A stretch of 64,000 nucleotides of DNA from Acinetobacter sp. NIPH 298 (GCF_000369505.1 NZ_KB850055.1:1453511-1517510), one strand, 5' to 3'; counted from the stretch's first letter, positions 17,412 through 26,644 are shown. Numbers and translations are program-made. The notes: a model not told the origin generated them from the letters alone.

Positions 17412-18200
17412 TTATTTTCCGTACTGCTTTTTCAGATATTCAACAATCTTGGCTGATTCAAACATTTTCACGCCTGTATTTGGATCGACCAAATAAGGTA
17501 CTTGAATATCCCGCCCCATCACTTCAACGGCTTTTTCACGCTTACCATTTGGCAATGGAATATATTGCCCCGGTTTTAAACGTAATATCGCTGGTCCCAT
17601 ATCTTGCCAACGCTCTTTGGGCACATTACGCAAAATATAAGGCAGTTCTAATTCAGTTAAAACTTCTCGAACTAAACGTGTATATGGACTCGCCTCAAAG
17701 CTCCACAATTCCAATAATTGCTCAGGTTCAGGACGATCAATAATCTGTTTATTAATCCAAACACCACGTGCTGCATTGGCAACAGTCGCTAGAGTCGACA
17801 CATAAGGAAGCTTAGGATAATGACTAAATTTCTTCGGCGTCTGCCCTGTTTTTCCATAATGCTTAAAAAGATGATGAATAATCGCTTGCGACTCATAAAG
17901 CTGATCACCAGTATTCTCATCAATCAAAAATGGAAACTGTCTTTTTCCACCTTTTTCTTTTACGATCTTACGATATTTTTGACCACCTTTAGGACATGGA
18001 TAAATTTCCACATCTAAATTCAACAAGGTAATAACTTCACGGACACGACGGCAAAATGGTGAACCTTCGAACTCATATAGCTTAATAGAATTTGTTGGTT
18101 GGTTCGGAAATGGAGTTCCTGATACTCCACGTCCACCCTCTATCAGCGTTGCGAGTACAGATTGTAAAACCTTAAATTGATGATTCACCATTTTAAGCAT
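17412..18200 (-). CDS. Protein with two tandem GST N-terminal (thioredoxin-fold) domains
   Basis: A 262-residue protein made of two glutathione-S-transferase N-terminal domains in tandem and no helical C-terminal GST domain. Domain one starts near residue 38 (IKLYEFEGSPFCRRVREVIT) with a CxxR active-site-like motif. Domain two starts near residue 165 (LLELWSFEASPYTRLVREVL), where the cysteine is replaced by threonine. Each domain ends in the glutathione-binding pattern (LYESQAI and MFESAKI). Related double GST_N proteins occur in plants and bacteria with unknown substrates. It lies downstream of rraA in the same direction. MLKMVN gives two possible ATG starts. Confidence 0.82.
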   Translation of the reverse strand: MLKMVNHQFKVLQSVLATLIEGGRGVSGTPFPNQPTNSIKLYEFEGSPFCRRVREVITLLNLDVEIYPCPKGGQKYRKIVKEKGGKRQFPFLIDENTGDQLYESQAIIHHLFKHYGKTGQTPKKFSHYPKLPYVSTLATVANAARGVWINKQIIDRPEPEQLLELWSFEASPYTRLVREVLTELELPYILRNVPKERWQDMGPAILRLKPGQYIPLPNGKREKAVEVMGRDIQVPYLVDPNTGVKMFESAKIVEYLKKQYGK

Positions 18201-18212
18201 AGCGCGATCCTT

Positions 18213-18725
18213 TTAGCAGTCGGTCAGTTTTTCTTTTGCGATCACGATTCCATTATTATCCGCATAGATATAATCACCAGAATTGATCGTCACACCACCA
18301 AAATACAGTGCAATATCAACTTCACCTATGCCCTTACGGTTACTTTTTTGCGGAATTGCAGCCAATGCATGCACACCTAAATCAAGCTCTGCTATTGCAT
18401 CCACATCGCGTACACAACCGTATATCACCACACCATTCCAGTGGTTCTTTACAGCAGATTCAGCGATCAAGTCACCCATCAATGCACACCGCATCGAAGC
18501 ACCACCATCAACAACCAATACTTTTCCAGTACCCTCTGTTGCTAAAAGCTCTTTTACTCGTGAATTATCCTCAAAACACTTCACCGTTACGATTTGCCCA
18601 CCAAAAGTCTTACGTGCACCATAACTTTTAAAAAACTTACCATCCATCGATGGCGTTACTACTTGTAAGTCTTTTTCAGGATTATCATCTAACAAATCAC
18701 ACGTTACAAAAGCTGCTGTTGTCAC
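18213..18725 (-). CDS. rraA: RraA family protein (regulator of RNase E activity / HMG aldolase-type)
   Basis: A 170-residue member of the RraA family. Members inhibit RNase E or act as divalent-metal 4-hydroxy-4-methyl-2-oxoglutarate aldolases. Characteristic segments are TAAFVTCDLLDDNPE at the N-terminus, YGARKTFGGQIVTVKC, LVVDGGASMRCALMGDLIAE, and GVVIYGCVRDVDAIAELDLGV, which carries the conserved R-D pair. The family cannot be divided into regulator and aldolase by eye. It sits between a NAD(P)-binding protein gene and the GST-like gene, all on the minus strand with 12-base gaps, so they form an operon. Confidence 0.9.
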   Translation of the reverse strand: MTTAAFVTCDLLDDNPEKDLQVVTPSMDGKFFKSYGARKTFGGQIVTVKCFEDNSRVKELLATEGTGKVLVVDGGASMRCALMGDLIAESAVKNHWNGVVIYGCVRDVDAIAELDLGVHALAAIPQKSNRKGIGEVDIALYFGGVTINSGDYIYADNNGIVIAKEKLTDC

Positions 18726-18737
18726 TGAAGTTCTCCA

Positions 18738-19403
18738 TTATTGGGTTTGTTGTATACTCAAATTATCGTACAGCTTAAAAGCCGCAGTTTGGGTCAAAGC
18801 TGAAACAAGCATAGTATGCGCCAGTTGCTCAGCGGTTACAGGCTTAAATTTAAACGGTTTCGTCCATTTTTTTTCAACCAATTTAAATAAGGTTTGTGCC
18901 ATATCTTCTACAAAACGCATCTCACTGCGTTTACCAATTAAAAGCGAAGGTTGGAAAATAGATAGCTTATAAATAGATAAGCTTTTTAAGTAATCTTCTA
19001 GCTCACCTTTGACTTTATTATAGAAAACTGGTGAATTAGCATTCGCTCCTAATGCACTCACAATTAAAAAATGAATATTTTTATCCTGAATCAAATCAGC
19101 AAAATGAGCATTAATTTCATAGTCAATTGCATAAAAAGCTTGTTTTGATCCAGCCTGTTTTATGGTGCTACCCAGACAACTAAATGCATGGGTATGAGCA
19201 TTAACATCTTCATCATTGAGCAAAAGAAGATCTTCCACAACGAGCTGTGTAACTTTAGGATAAGAGTCTAATATATCTGATTTTTTACGTACAACCACAG
19301 TGACAGAATGAAATTCATCAGACTGCTGTAACTCATTGACCAAGGCCTGACCCACCAAACCAGTTGCACCAATTACGATTGCTTTTTTATCACCGATGCT
19401 CAT
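18738..19403 (-). CDS. NAD(P)-binding epimerase/TIP30-like protein
   Basis: A 221-residue atypical short-chain-dehydrogenase-fold protein. The N-terminal IVIGATGLVGQALVNEL is the G-x-x-G-x-x-G dinucleotide site. The central HAFSCLGSTIKQAGSKQAFYAIDYE resembles the TIP30/HTATIP2-like and YraR group. The catalytic Tyr-x-x-x-Lys is FYNKVKGELE. No substrate can be deduced. It is the first gene of the minus-strand set with rraA and the GST-like gene. Confidence 0.8.
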   Translation of the reverse strand: MSIGDKKAIVIGATGLVGQALVNELQQSDEFHSVTVVVRKKSDILDSYPKVTQLVVEDLLLLNDEDVNAHTHAFSCLGSTIKQAGSKQAFYAIDYEINAHFADLIQDKNIHFLIVSALGANANSPVFYNKVKGELEDYLKSLSIYKLSIFQPSLLIGKRSEMRFVEDMAQTLFKLVEKKWTKPFKFKPVTAEQLAHTMLVSALTQTAAFKLYDNLSIQQTQ

Positions 19404-19493
19404 TTATAGTTCTTCCAATTCATCATTTAGATTAATGTAACGTTTTCTTGCACGATTATCATCTGTTAAATGCACTTAAAAACATTACAAGGC

Positions 19494-19522
19494 TTGACTT
19501 CGGGGCGTAGTTTCCTCAAAAT
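19494..19522 (+). promoter_or_regulatory. Probable rpsT promoter
   Basis: TTGACT (19494-19499), a 17-base spacer and CAAAAT (19517-19522) lie about 90 bases upstream of rpsT. A GC-rich discriminator-like region and leader follow. The -10 box is weak, so the call is tentative. Confidence 0.4.
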
Positions 19523-19613
19523 ATGCCACTTGTTTACGGGCTGGTGAATGTTGCCAATTATTTGGTTTTAACTTCAGCCCGCCCAGACCAACTTATTTTT
19601 AAGGAGTGCACGA

Positions 19614-19880
19614 GTGGCAAACTCTGCTCAAGCTAAAAAACGTGCTCGTCAAAACGTTAAAGCACGCAAACACAACGCAAGCTTGCGTTCTATGGTTCGT
19701 ACTTACATCAAGCGTACAGTAAATGCGATCGCTGCTGGTGACTATACAGTTGCTTCAGAAGCTTACAAAACAGCTGTTCCAGTAATCGACCGTATGGCTG
19801 ACAAAGGCATCATCCACAAAAATAAAGCAGCTCGTCATAAGAGCCGCTTAAACGCACAAGTTAAAGCTTTGGCTAACTAA
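19614..19880 (+). CDS. rpsT: 30S ribosomal protein S20
   Basis: An 88-residue ribosomal protein that binds 16S rRNA early in 30S assembly. The sequence [20 protein letters not shown] and the C-terminal [18 protein letters not shown] are diagnostic. It starts with GTG rather than ATG, placed ten bases after a strong AAGGAG. A non-ATG start also occurs in E. coli rpsT (UUG), where it is linked to autoregulation, so the weak start may serve the same purpose here. It is a single gene with its own promoter and terminator. Confidence 0.98.
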   Translation: MANSAQAKKRARQNVKARKHNASLRSMVRTYIKRTVNAIAAGDYTVASEAYKTAVPVIDRMADKGIIHKNKAARHKSRLNAQVKALAN

Positions 19881-19892
19881 TTTGATGCAAGT

Positions 19893-19919
19893 AAAAAAGC
19901 CCGTTTTCGGGCTTTTTTA
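19893..19919. terminator. Bidirectional terminator after rpsT
   Basis: AAAAAAGCCCG-TTTT-CGGGCTTTTTT, a perfect stem between the convergent rpsT and the minus-strand gene ending at 19926. Confidence 0.95.
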
Positions 19920-19925
19920 TTGTCT

Positions 19926-21197
19926 TTAATTTTTGATATAAGGCTGTAGCCCCGTCCCCGCATCTTTTACTATTTTCATCAGCTTTTGGCTAAACTTATA
20001 ACTTTCTTCCAATAATCCCAAGTCATGCGCACGCGCTTTATTCTGTGTAAGTAATACTTTATGGTTCTGATAGCACTGCTCTAATTGCACTGTATCTTGA
20101 CTCAAAGCAATCATCATCAGCTCAAAGCGAAAATCTAAATCAATCTTTATATTTGGTGGCATATCGCCATAAGCCCAAGCCTGTAGAGCTTGTAGTCGTC
20201 CTTGCCCCAAATGAAAAAAGATAAAATTGATATACGCATTTAGATTTCTAAAAAAATCCTGAATATCGGCTTCACTATCCCATCTCCCAATCAAGCTAAA
20301 ACACACATCAGCACGCTCACCCGACGTTGAACACTGATAAATATCCATAGAACGTAAACGGAAAATTAAACGCTCAGGTAACTGTTCCTGTAAGTGTTGA
20401 GGAATAAAATAGTCGGTAAAATCCATTGCAAAGGATAGCATTGGACTCACTGTTAGTTTTCTTAGCACCATTTTTAACTGATAAAAGACACCAGCTTGCT
20501 TTTGCGTTAGCAGGAAACAGCGATAGCCCGTATCTAAAGCCAATTCAGGACGCCCTAAGTTTCCCCAATTAGCAATAAAGTCATGTGCGATATTAAAAAC
20601 ATCAAGTTGCAAGTCCTTGGTATAGGCTTGCTGCTCAAACCAATGGGTAATGAGTTGTTCAGCCTCTGGCATCGTTTTCGGTGCTTGAAAATGCCCATCT
20701 CCCCAAGCCAGTTTAGGTTGAGCATCCAGCTGTTTTGTTTGTTGAACCTCTAATGGTTCTAGTAGATAAGGTTGCAGCATTTGTTCAACTGCATTTTCTG
20801 GCGATTGCAATTCACCAATTGCCCATACATTATAATTTGGTTCATAGAAACCAACCCCAGTTTCACGTACCGCCTCATAAAACACGCGGTACACTGCATC
20901 ATTCTGCGCATCTTGTGCTAACGCTTTTAATTGAATAATGGCGCAGACATTTTGTGAGAATTCTTCTTTAATGCTCTGAATCCATTGCTGGGTTTGTTCA
21001 GGAAAAAAAGATTGATTTTGTGGGTCACAAATTTTATCCGCGAACAGTGAAAGCCATGCTCGTAGTGTTTTACCATGACTAGGAATATGGCTATATTGTT
21101 GATGTAATTCAAATGCCACTTGATGTGAGTTATCTTCTGAGGGAACTTTACCTGTGAAAATTTCAGGCTCCCACAAATAAATCGTGTTTAATGACAT
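19926..21197 (-). CDS. Hypothetical protein, 423 residues
   Basis: A long cytoplasmic-looking protein with no signal peptide or membrane segment that I cannot place in a family. It is rich in Gln, Trp and aromatic residues. Visible segments include FYEAVRETGVGFYEPNYNVWAI, IAHDFIANWGNLGRPELALD and FRNLNAYINFIFFHLGQGRLQALQAWAYGD. The frame is open from an ATG at 21209, but the ATG at 21197 (MSLNTIYLWE) has a better-spaced GGA, so I use it. It is a single gene between two terminator or spacer regions, with base use like its core neighbours. Confidence 0.75.
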   Translation of the reverse strand: MSLNTIYLWEPEIFTGKVPSEDNSHQVAFELHQQYSHIPSHGKTLRAWLSLFADKICDPQNQSFFPEQTQQWIQSIKEEFSQNVCAIIQLKALAQDAQNDAVYRVFYEAVRETGVGFYEPNYNVWAIGELQSPENAVEQMLQPYLLEPLEVQQTKQLDAQPKLAWGDGHFQAPKTMPEAEQLITHWFEQQAYTKDLQLDVFNIAHDFIANWGNLGRPELALDTGYRCFLLTQKQAGVFYQLKMVLRKLTVSPMLSFAMDFTDYFIPQHLQEQLPERLIFRLRSMDIYQCSTSGERADVCFSLIGRWDSEADIQDFFRNLNAYINFIFFHLGQGRLQALQAWAYGDMPPNIKIDLDFRFELMMIALSQDTVQLEQCYQNHKVLLTQNKARAHDLGLLEESYKFSQKLMKIVKDAGTGLQPYIKN

Positions 21198-21406
21198 ATT
21201 TTTATCCATTTATGTGTCTAATTTCTCTTTTTATTTTCATATAATGACGAATAAAAATGATTTTTAAAAGCAAATTCTTTATTTTTATAAGCAAGACCTA
21301 TTGAAATTTCAATAGGTCCAATCTTCGCTTTATCACCAAAAGCAATCGTAATATTTATAAAGAGCCATATATCAAACGACTAATATTCGAACAATCCCAA
21401 AAGATA

Positions 21407-24091
21407 TTAAGGACTGACCGATAATGAGGTTACTAACGCTAAGTTGTTCGCTGAAAGCCCCGTGAGCATTAAACTATGGTTAACAGCAGGAATCGTCCAC
21501 TTTTGATTTGCTCCACCCGTACAAGCATAACGAATTAACCGTGCACGTTGATTTATTAGATTGCCACCCTCCAAATCAAAACATTGATTCGCTTGCTTAA
21601 TCGTTTGGGATGATAAGTCCATCGACCAAACCTGAGTGCTCAGATCACGACCACATGGCATGAGATTGATTACATTGCCTGCTGTCGTTGTTAAACATTG
21701 GTCAACATATTTTTTATTGTGGATTTTGCCTAGAGCATCATATATCCACTGTTCAGCATCATCCCCAATACAGCCGCTTGCAGCACTGATAAATGCATTT
21801 AACTTGCCATTTTCTAATTGTTCCGCTTTTAGACAATGCGTTCGGTTCATCAAAGTCACAGCCGAATTCAGATTAAAGTCACTTTTTAATCCAAGCTTTT
21901 CAACAAATAAATTAAAGGCACTCACTGCGTCAGCATCGAGATTGCTTAGTTCTTCGTGATAAAGACTCATCCAGCGATTTAACCGATTCAAAGTTGTCTG
22001 TTGTTGAATATATCGAGACATTTCATTTTGAGCAGCAACTGAAAGTTGATCTTTAAACGAGCGATATGAATCAAAAAGTAACTTTGACTCTGGAGATAAG
22101 CTCACCACAGCTTTCCCTTTATTTTCGAGTAGCGCCTGCTCAAATTGTGGCAATTCAATTGCTCTTAAAGCGGAATAGCCCACTGCTTTGCCTATTTCAA
22201 CATAAGGCGCTACAGTCGTTATATCGTTCATCGGCACAATCATTGTTGACAGCAAAGTAGCTGCTTGATTGGCTTTTTTACAATATAAATTTACTTTCTG
22301 TGGAGCATCACTTTGTGCAAGGTTGATATGGAATTTATTTGCATGACTATTTGCATTCATTCGTTGCGGCGCTAGAGCAATATTTTGACTCCCTTTTGCG
22401 AACTGAATATTGAGCCAACAATTCGCTGTCACATTACTTGGATCAACCTGTGGCAAATCAAATACATTGCCCCAGTTGCCTTTTGCCGCAGGATAAATCA
22501 ATCCAATCTGATTATCTGGATCATACCCACCCAAAATCGTATAAACAGGTACCCCAAATAATCGTGGCTTTAAATAGTTTCCATCAGCACTGTTGTACCA
22601 AACATTTGATGAACGTGGCGTTTTAGGTTGAATAACCTCCATGATTCGAGTGGCTGAATTCCATTTTTTATAACCCGTTGGAGAGTTCACATCCCAAACA
22701 TAACGATCAAGTGCAGGTTGAATTTTTGAATAAGTGCTATAACCAGTGTAATGAGTATATTTAGAAATACTACTGGTCGTTGCGCCCCCAGACATAGCAT
22801 CCCAGCCATAAGCATATTTATTCAAAAAATTGGGTACACCATTATTACCATCGCCAAGATTTGTCGTGGTCCAATTTAAATTACTACGCATCTTATTTCT
22901 AAAGGCAATATACCCCCAACCACTATCGGCATGATGGGCTGCCCAAAACATATTCTCACCAACCGAACCTGGATAATGCCCTAACCCAAAATGATGACCA
23001 ATTTCATGGCTAAACTCATTACCCACAGAATCAATTAGCGTCAGCATGCCATTACCACCACTTAAACCATGTGTAACATCGCCATTGCTATATTTTCCGC
23101 GCGCATAATGCGCGATCACGCTTTGAGTAAGTTGTGGCTGCTCTTGGCTTGCCATAGATGCACTGGTCACGCCCCAGTTCGCCAAATTAATGCCGACACC
23201 AAAGGTTGATTTAGCCGTATTCTCACGCATATCACCACTATAAACATCTCCCGTGGTCACACTTGCCGTATCATAAATTACTCCACTCGCCACCATGACC
23301 TTATTTAGTTTGAGATCATCGTATTTGGTCACGATCATACGTGCAGCCGGAATCGTCTGAAAATAATCTGTTCCAGCTTTTTCAGGCGCTAACAACATAT
23401 AATGACCATTTGATTTCGGCGGATCAGTTAACAAACCCAAACGAATATTTTGTACAACCAGCTCAGCAGGCGCTGCAAAGTCAATATTTTCTGCACGTAA
23501 ATCACCATTTCGCTGATTGAATGGATCAATGACTTTGATACTTAAACCTGCCCGAATCTCATCCCACTTTAAAGCAGCAGTCCATGCACGTTTTGAATAA
23601 CTCACAGGTGGACGTCCATCAGAATTGGATTGATCCGATGCAGCAATTTGCGAAGGTTCGGTTAAACGAATCGTTCTTAAAAGTTTATTTTCATAATAAA
23701 TTTCAGCGTCTAGGGCCTGAATATCCCCCATTTCTGCTAATGGAGATACCAGCAACAAAGCCTCCTTTTCACTGGTCAGCCGTGGCATATAGTCTTTTTC
23801 ATTGTTATTTGGATTGACTACATGGTTTTGTGCAAACTGAACCATCGCTGCGAAACTGCCATTTAGATCGTTTCGTAAAGTTCGAGTTTGACCTAATTTG
23901 TCATAATCATAAAAACCCAAAGTGGACTCATCAATCATATCCCGATTCGATTCTGGATATTTATCTAATACAGAAGGAATCGTACTTTTATCATCCCCAG
24001 CTGCACTTTTAGTTTCCCCACTTCCGCCACCACAAGCCAGCAACATAACTGGAAGTAGACAAGCTGTTAAATACTTAAGTCGCAATTGCAT
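21407..24091 (-). CDS. StcE/TagA-like M66 zinc metalloprotease lipoprotein with C-terminal ricin-type lectin
   Basis: A large secreted mucinase-type protease of 894 residues. From the ATG at 24091, which follows a GGGGAA ribosome site, the signal peptide ends in lipobox LLAC|GGG (Cys20), so it should be lipid-anchored like Vibrio TagA. The catalytic motif NEFSHEIGHHFGLGHYPG, with HExxHxxGxxH near residues 362-372, is the StcE/M66 signature. About 140 residues near the C-terminus have QCLTTTAGNVINLMPC, QVWSMD, QCFDLEGG and NQKWTI, the repeated C-L/F and Q-x-W pattern of a ricin B-type sugar-binding trefoil. Family members cut mucin-type O-glycoproteins and leave by type II secretion. The frame could also begin at 24115. 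Confidence 0.88.
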   Translation of the reverse strand: MQLRLKYLTACLLPVMLLACGGGSGETKSAAGDDKSTIPSVLDKYPESNRDMIDESTLGFYDYDKLGQTRTLRNDLNGSFAAMVQFAQNHVVNPNNNEKDYMPRLTSEKEALLLVSPLAEMGDIQALDAEIYYENKLLRTIRLTEPSQIAASDQSNSDGRPPVSYSKRAWTAALKWDEIRAGLSIKVIDPFNQRNGDLRAENIDFAAPAELVVQNIRLGLLTDPPKSNGHYMLLAPEKAGTDYFQTIPAARMIVTKYDDLKLNKVMVASGVIYDTASVTTGDVYSGDMRENTAKSTFGVGINLANWGVTSASMASQEQPQLTQSVIAHYARGKYSNGDVTHGLSGGNGMLTLIDSVGNEFSHEIGHHFGLGHYPGSVGENMFWAAHHADSGWGYIAFRNKMRSNLNWTTTNLGDGNNGVPNFLNKYAYGWDAMSGGATTSSISKYTHYTGYSTYSKIQPALDRYVWDVNSPTGYKKWNSATRIMEVIQPKTPRSSNVWYNSADGNYLKPRLFGVPVYTILGGYDPDNQIGLIYPAAKGNWGNVFDLPQVDPSNVTANCWLNIQFAKGSQNIALAPQRMNANSHANKFHINLAQSDAPQKVNLYCKKANQAATLLSTMIVPMNDITTVAPYVEIGKAVGYSALRAIELPQFEQALLENKGKAVVSLSPESKLLFDSYRSFKDQLSVAAQNEMSRYIQQQTTLNRLNRWMSLYHEELSNLDADAVSAFNLFVEKLGLKSDFNLNSAVTLMNRTHCLKAEQLENGKLNAFISAASGCIGDDAEQWIYDALGKIHNKKYVDQCLTTTAGNVINLMPCGRDLSTQVWSMDLSSQTIKQANQCFDLEGGNLINQRARLIRYACTGGANQKWTIPAVNHSLMLTGLSANNLALVTSLSVSP

Positions 24092-24291
24092 CACATTCCC
24101 CAAATTAAAATACAATGAATTATCGTTAGTGATAAATTTTGTGAAATAGTTAATTCAATAAAATCATGTATTTATTTATAATATCAGCTTAATTTTATCG
24201 CTGTTAATTAATTTTTAAATTTAAAAGAGATAAAAACTTCTATGCGAAATTTATCAAAATACGAATGATGCCTGATCGACCAATATAGATT

Positions 24292-25032
24292 TTATTTATT
24301 TTGAAAATGCTCAATGATCAACTCTTGTTGCTTACCTCGCCAAATCCATTTCAATTTGCTGCTCGCAAAGTCCTCACCCTCAAACCACACAAATAAGCCC
24401 TCCATCATCTCAGGCCAGTCGGTTTGTTCAATTTGATTATTACCTGAAATGACAGCAATGATAGCCGCAAGGATGGTGTCATGGCTGACTGCCAAGCTTA
24501 AACCGTTATGATGGGTTGGATGTGTGTGATATAGCAGCTCCAGTACATCAAACACGCCCGTTATTGGATGTTTCATTCCGGGCAAAGCATTATTGACAAA
24601 ACTATTAATAAAGCCCAATGCTCCCTGTTTACGAAAATATGGCGCGGCTTGTTGGATATCCAAAACAAAACTTCCGGGTTCTACCAACAAACGTTGTTCT
24701 ACGATTTCAATGGTATGGGTATTTATTGCTTTATGTACCCCATCGGCACCTTCAATCATTAAAGCTGCGGTATCTACACAACGCTGGATCGGGCTGGAAA
24801 TACAATGTTGGATGGCGCGATCTGTATTTTGAATTAAATACTCGCCCCATGCATAAGCTAAATCACGCCCAGATTCAGTCAATTGCAGATCGTACCCTGC
24901 CAACCCCTGCCCACTCAGCAATTCACGCAAAGAATGGCGAGTAAACAAAGTCACAGGTGTTGAAGCATTCGGGAGTAGATCAATTGCTTCGAACATACTT
25001 TTCGGCAATAAATGCAGGGCCATATTTAACAT
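24292..25032 (-). CDS. Histidine phosphatase superfamily protein with RHS motif
   Basis: A 246-residue member of the histidine phosphatase (phosphoglycerate mutase-like) superfamily. VTLFTRHSLRE gives the catalytic R-H, but the usual following glycine is serine. LTESGRDLAYAWGEYL, SSPIQRCVDTAALM (the R-C-x-x-T-A segment) and LAVSHDTILAAIIAVI (H-D in place of the usual second H-x) complete the active site. The S and D variants recall the acid phosphatase/phytase branch more than mutases. Two ATG codons (25032 and 25023) are possible starts. It lies 42 bases after the start of cysQ on the same strand and may be in its operon. Confidence 0.8.
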   Translation of the reverse strand: MLNMALHLLPKSMFEAIDLLPNASTPVTLFTRHSLRELLSGQGLAGYDLQLTESGRDLAYAWGEYLIQNTDRAIQHCISSPIQRCVDTAALMIEGADGVHKAINTHTIEIVEQRLLVEPGSFVLDIQQAAPYFRKQGALGFINSFVNNALPGMKHPITGVFDVLELLYHTHPTHHNGLSLAVSHDTILAAIIAVISGNNQIEQTDWPEMMEGLFVWFEGEDFASSKLKWIWRGKQQELIIEHFQNK

Positions 25033-25076
25033 CAAAAAGTGAAATCTATTCCACTATAGCATGAGCTAAATAACTC

Positions 25077-25934
25077 TCAATCTAAAATGCCCGAATGACT
25101 CAAAGCATCATAAGCAATCGTTTTGCAATCCTGATCCCTAAATGCGATAAAACCGCCATTCAATACCGTTTCACGCTGATTATATAAAAATGGCTTTCCA
25201 GCCAAGGTCATTAATCCACCACCAATACTTTCCAAGAAGGCTTGCCCCGAACTGGTGTCCCATTCAGAAGTTGGATGAAAGCGCGGATAAATATCAATTT
25301 CACCCTCAAGCATCATACAAAACTTATATGCACTTCCTGCTTCACGACGAATCACTTCATGCTGCTGCAAAATCGGTTCAATAAAATTTTTATATTTGGG
25401 GTTTTTACTATTGTGGCTCAGCCCCACCTGAATCGGTGCTGCATCATCATGCGCCTCAACTTTGTATTGAGACCATTCTTGGCGGCTAAAACTGTATTTA
25501 TATGGAAGTTGTGAATGATAACCAATGTACATCACTTGCTCACATGGCACAGCGATGATCGCAAATGTGGTCTGATGATTTTCAATCAAACTGAGATTGA
25601 TGGTGAATTCATCACGTTCATGAATAAACTCTTTAGTACCATCTAATGGATCAAGCATCCAACAACGTGGCCATGCTTGTCGTGCTGAATAATCACTTTC
25701 TTCTGATAAAACAGGTAAATCAGGGGTAATTTCAGCTAAACGCTTCAATATAAAGTGATTTACTTTCAAATCTGCCTGTGTCACAGGAGAATCATCACTT
25801 TTTTCCTGAATATTAAACTCACCACCCGCACAATAATTTTGATATTCTTCCAGTAATATTTGACTGGCCTGCGCCATGATGGGAACAAGTTGCAAGATGA
25901 TGTGATCTTGTGGGGCAAGCGTTTTAATAAACAT
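25077..25934 (-). CDS. cysQ: 3'(2'),5'-bisphosphate nucleotidase CysQ
   Basis: Removes the 3'-phosphate from 3'-phosphoadenosine 5'-phosphate produced in sulfate assimilation; Mg-dependent and lithium-sensitive family. The 285-residue protein has KSDDSPVTQADLKVN, LSEES (metal-binding glutamate), WMLDPLDGTKEFI (the D-x-L-D-G-T motif) and SEWDTSSGQAFLESIGG (the W-D motif with the second metal-binding aspartate). It is divergent from yrfG with only 11 bases between the start codons, so the two promoters overlap the genes. Confidence 0.92.
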   Translation of the reverse strand: MFIKTLAPQDHIILQLVPIMAQASQILLEEYQNYCAGGEFNIQEKSDDSPVTQADLKVNHFILKRLAEITPDLPVLSEESDYSARQAWPRCWMLDPLDGTKEFIHERDEFTINLSLIENHQTTFAIIAVPCEQVMYIGYHSQLPYKYSFSRQEWSQYKVEAHDDAAPIQVGLSHNSKNPKYKNFIEPILQQHEVIRREAGSAYKFCMMLEGEIDIYPRFHPTSEWDTSSGQAFLESIGGGLMTLAGKPFLYNQRETVLNGGFIAFRDQDCKTIAYDALSHSGILD

Positions 25935-25945
25935 AGATCAACCTT

Positions 25946-26644
25946 ATGTCATATTCAGATTTACAGCGGCCAATTATCATGTTTGATATGGATGGCACAT
26001 TACTTGATTTAGCTTTTGATGATTTTATTTGGAATCATTGTTTGCCTGAGCGTCACGCACAAGTCCACCAATGCAGTCTTGAGCAAAGCCAACAGACACT
26101 ATTTCAATTTTACCACCAACATAAGCATACACTATCTTGGTATTCTTCGGCGTATTGGACGGCTAAAGTCGGTGTTGATGTACTACAACTACAACATGAG
26201 CATCGAGATAAAATCCAAGCACGTATTGGCTGCCATCAACTGCTCGAACAACTAACTACACAAGGTTATCGTTGCTGGTTATTGACCAATGCTGATCGGG
26301 CTGGATTACAGCTTAAACTTGAAAATATTGAACTTAGCCCTTACTTTGAACTAATGATCAGTAGCGAGGAGTTAGGCTACGCCAAAGAAGATGTAGAATT
26401 TTGGCAGAAGCTTCAACAACTTCACCCTTTTGATCCTGCTCGTGCGGTATTTATAGATGATACCGTTGCAGTGCTTAAAGGTGCAGAAAATTTTGGTATC
26501 ACCCAGTTATTTAGTATCTTACAACCCTCTAGCAGTAAAGCTACAAGAGTCGCAACTGAGCTACCATATCCTGCCCTTGACCATTTAACTGAACTCTTTG
26601 ATTATCTTGAAAACGCACAGGTAATAGATGCCAAAACAGCATGA
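25946..26644 (+). CDS. yrfG: HAD-family GMP/IMP nucleotidase YrfG
   Basis: A 232-residue haloacid dehalogenase-type phosphatase. The HAD motifs are MFDMDGTLLDL (motif I, both aspartates), LLTNAD (motif II), a lysine in GYAKEDVEFW (motif III) and VFIDDTVAVL (motif IV). E. coli YrfG is a GMP/IMP nucleotidase encoded directly before hslR, and the same order is kept here, which supports the assignment. Its 3' end overlaps the next gene by 17 bases. Confidence 0.88.
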   Translation: MSYSDLQRPIIMFDMDGTLLDLAFDDFIWNHCLPERHAQVHQCSLEQSQQTLFQFYHQHKHTLSWYSSAYWTAKVGVDVLQLQHEHRDKIQARIGCHQLLEQLTTQGYRCWLLTNADRAGLQLKLENIELSPYFELMISSEELGYAKEDVEFWQKLQQLHPFDPARAVFIDDTVAVLKGAENFGITQLFSILQPSSSKATRVATELPYPALDHLTELFDYLENAQVIDAKTA

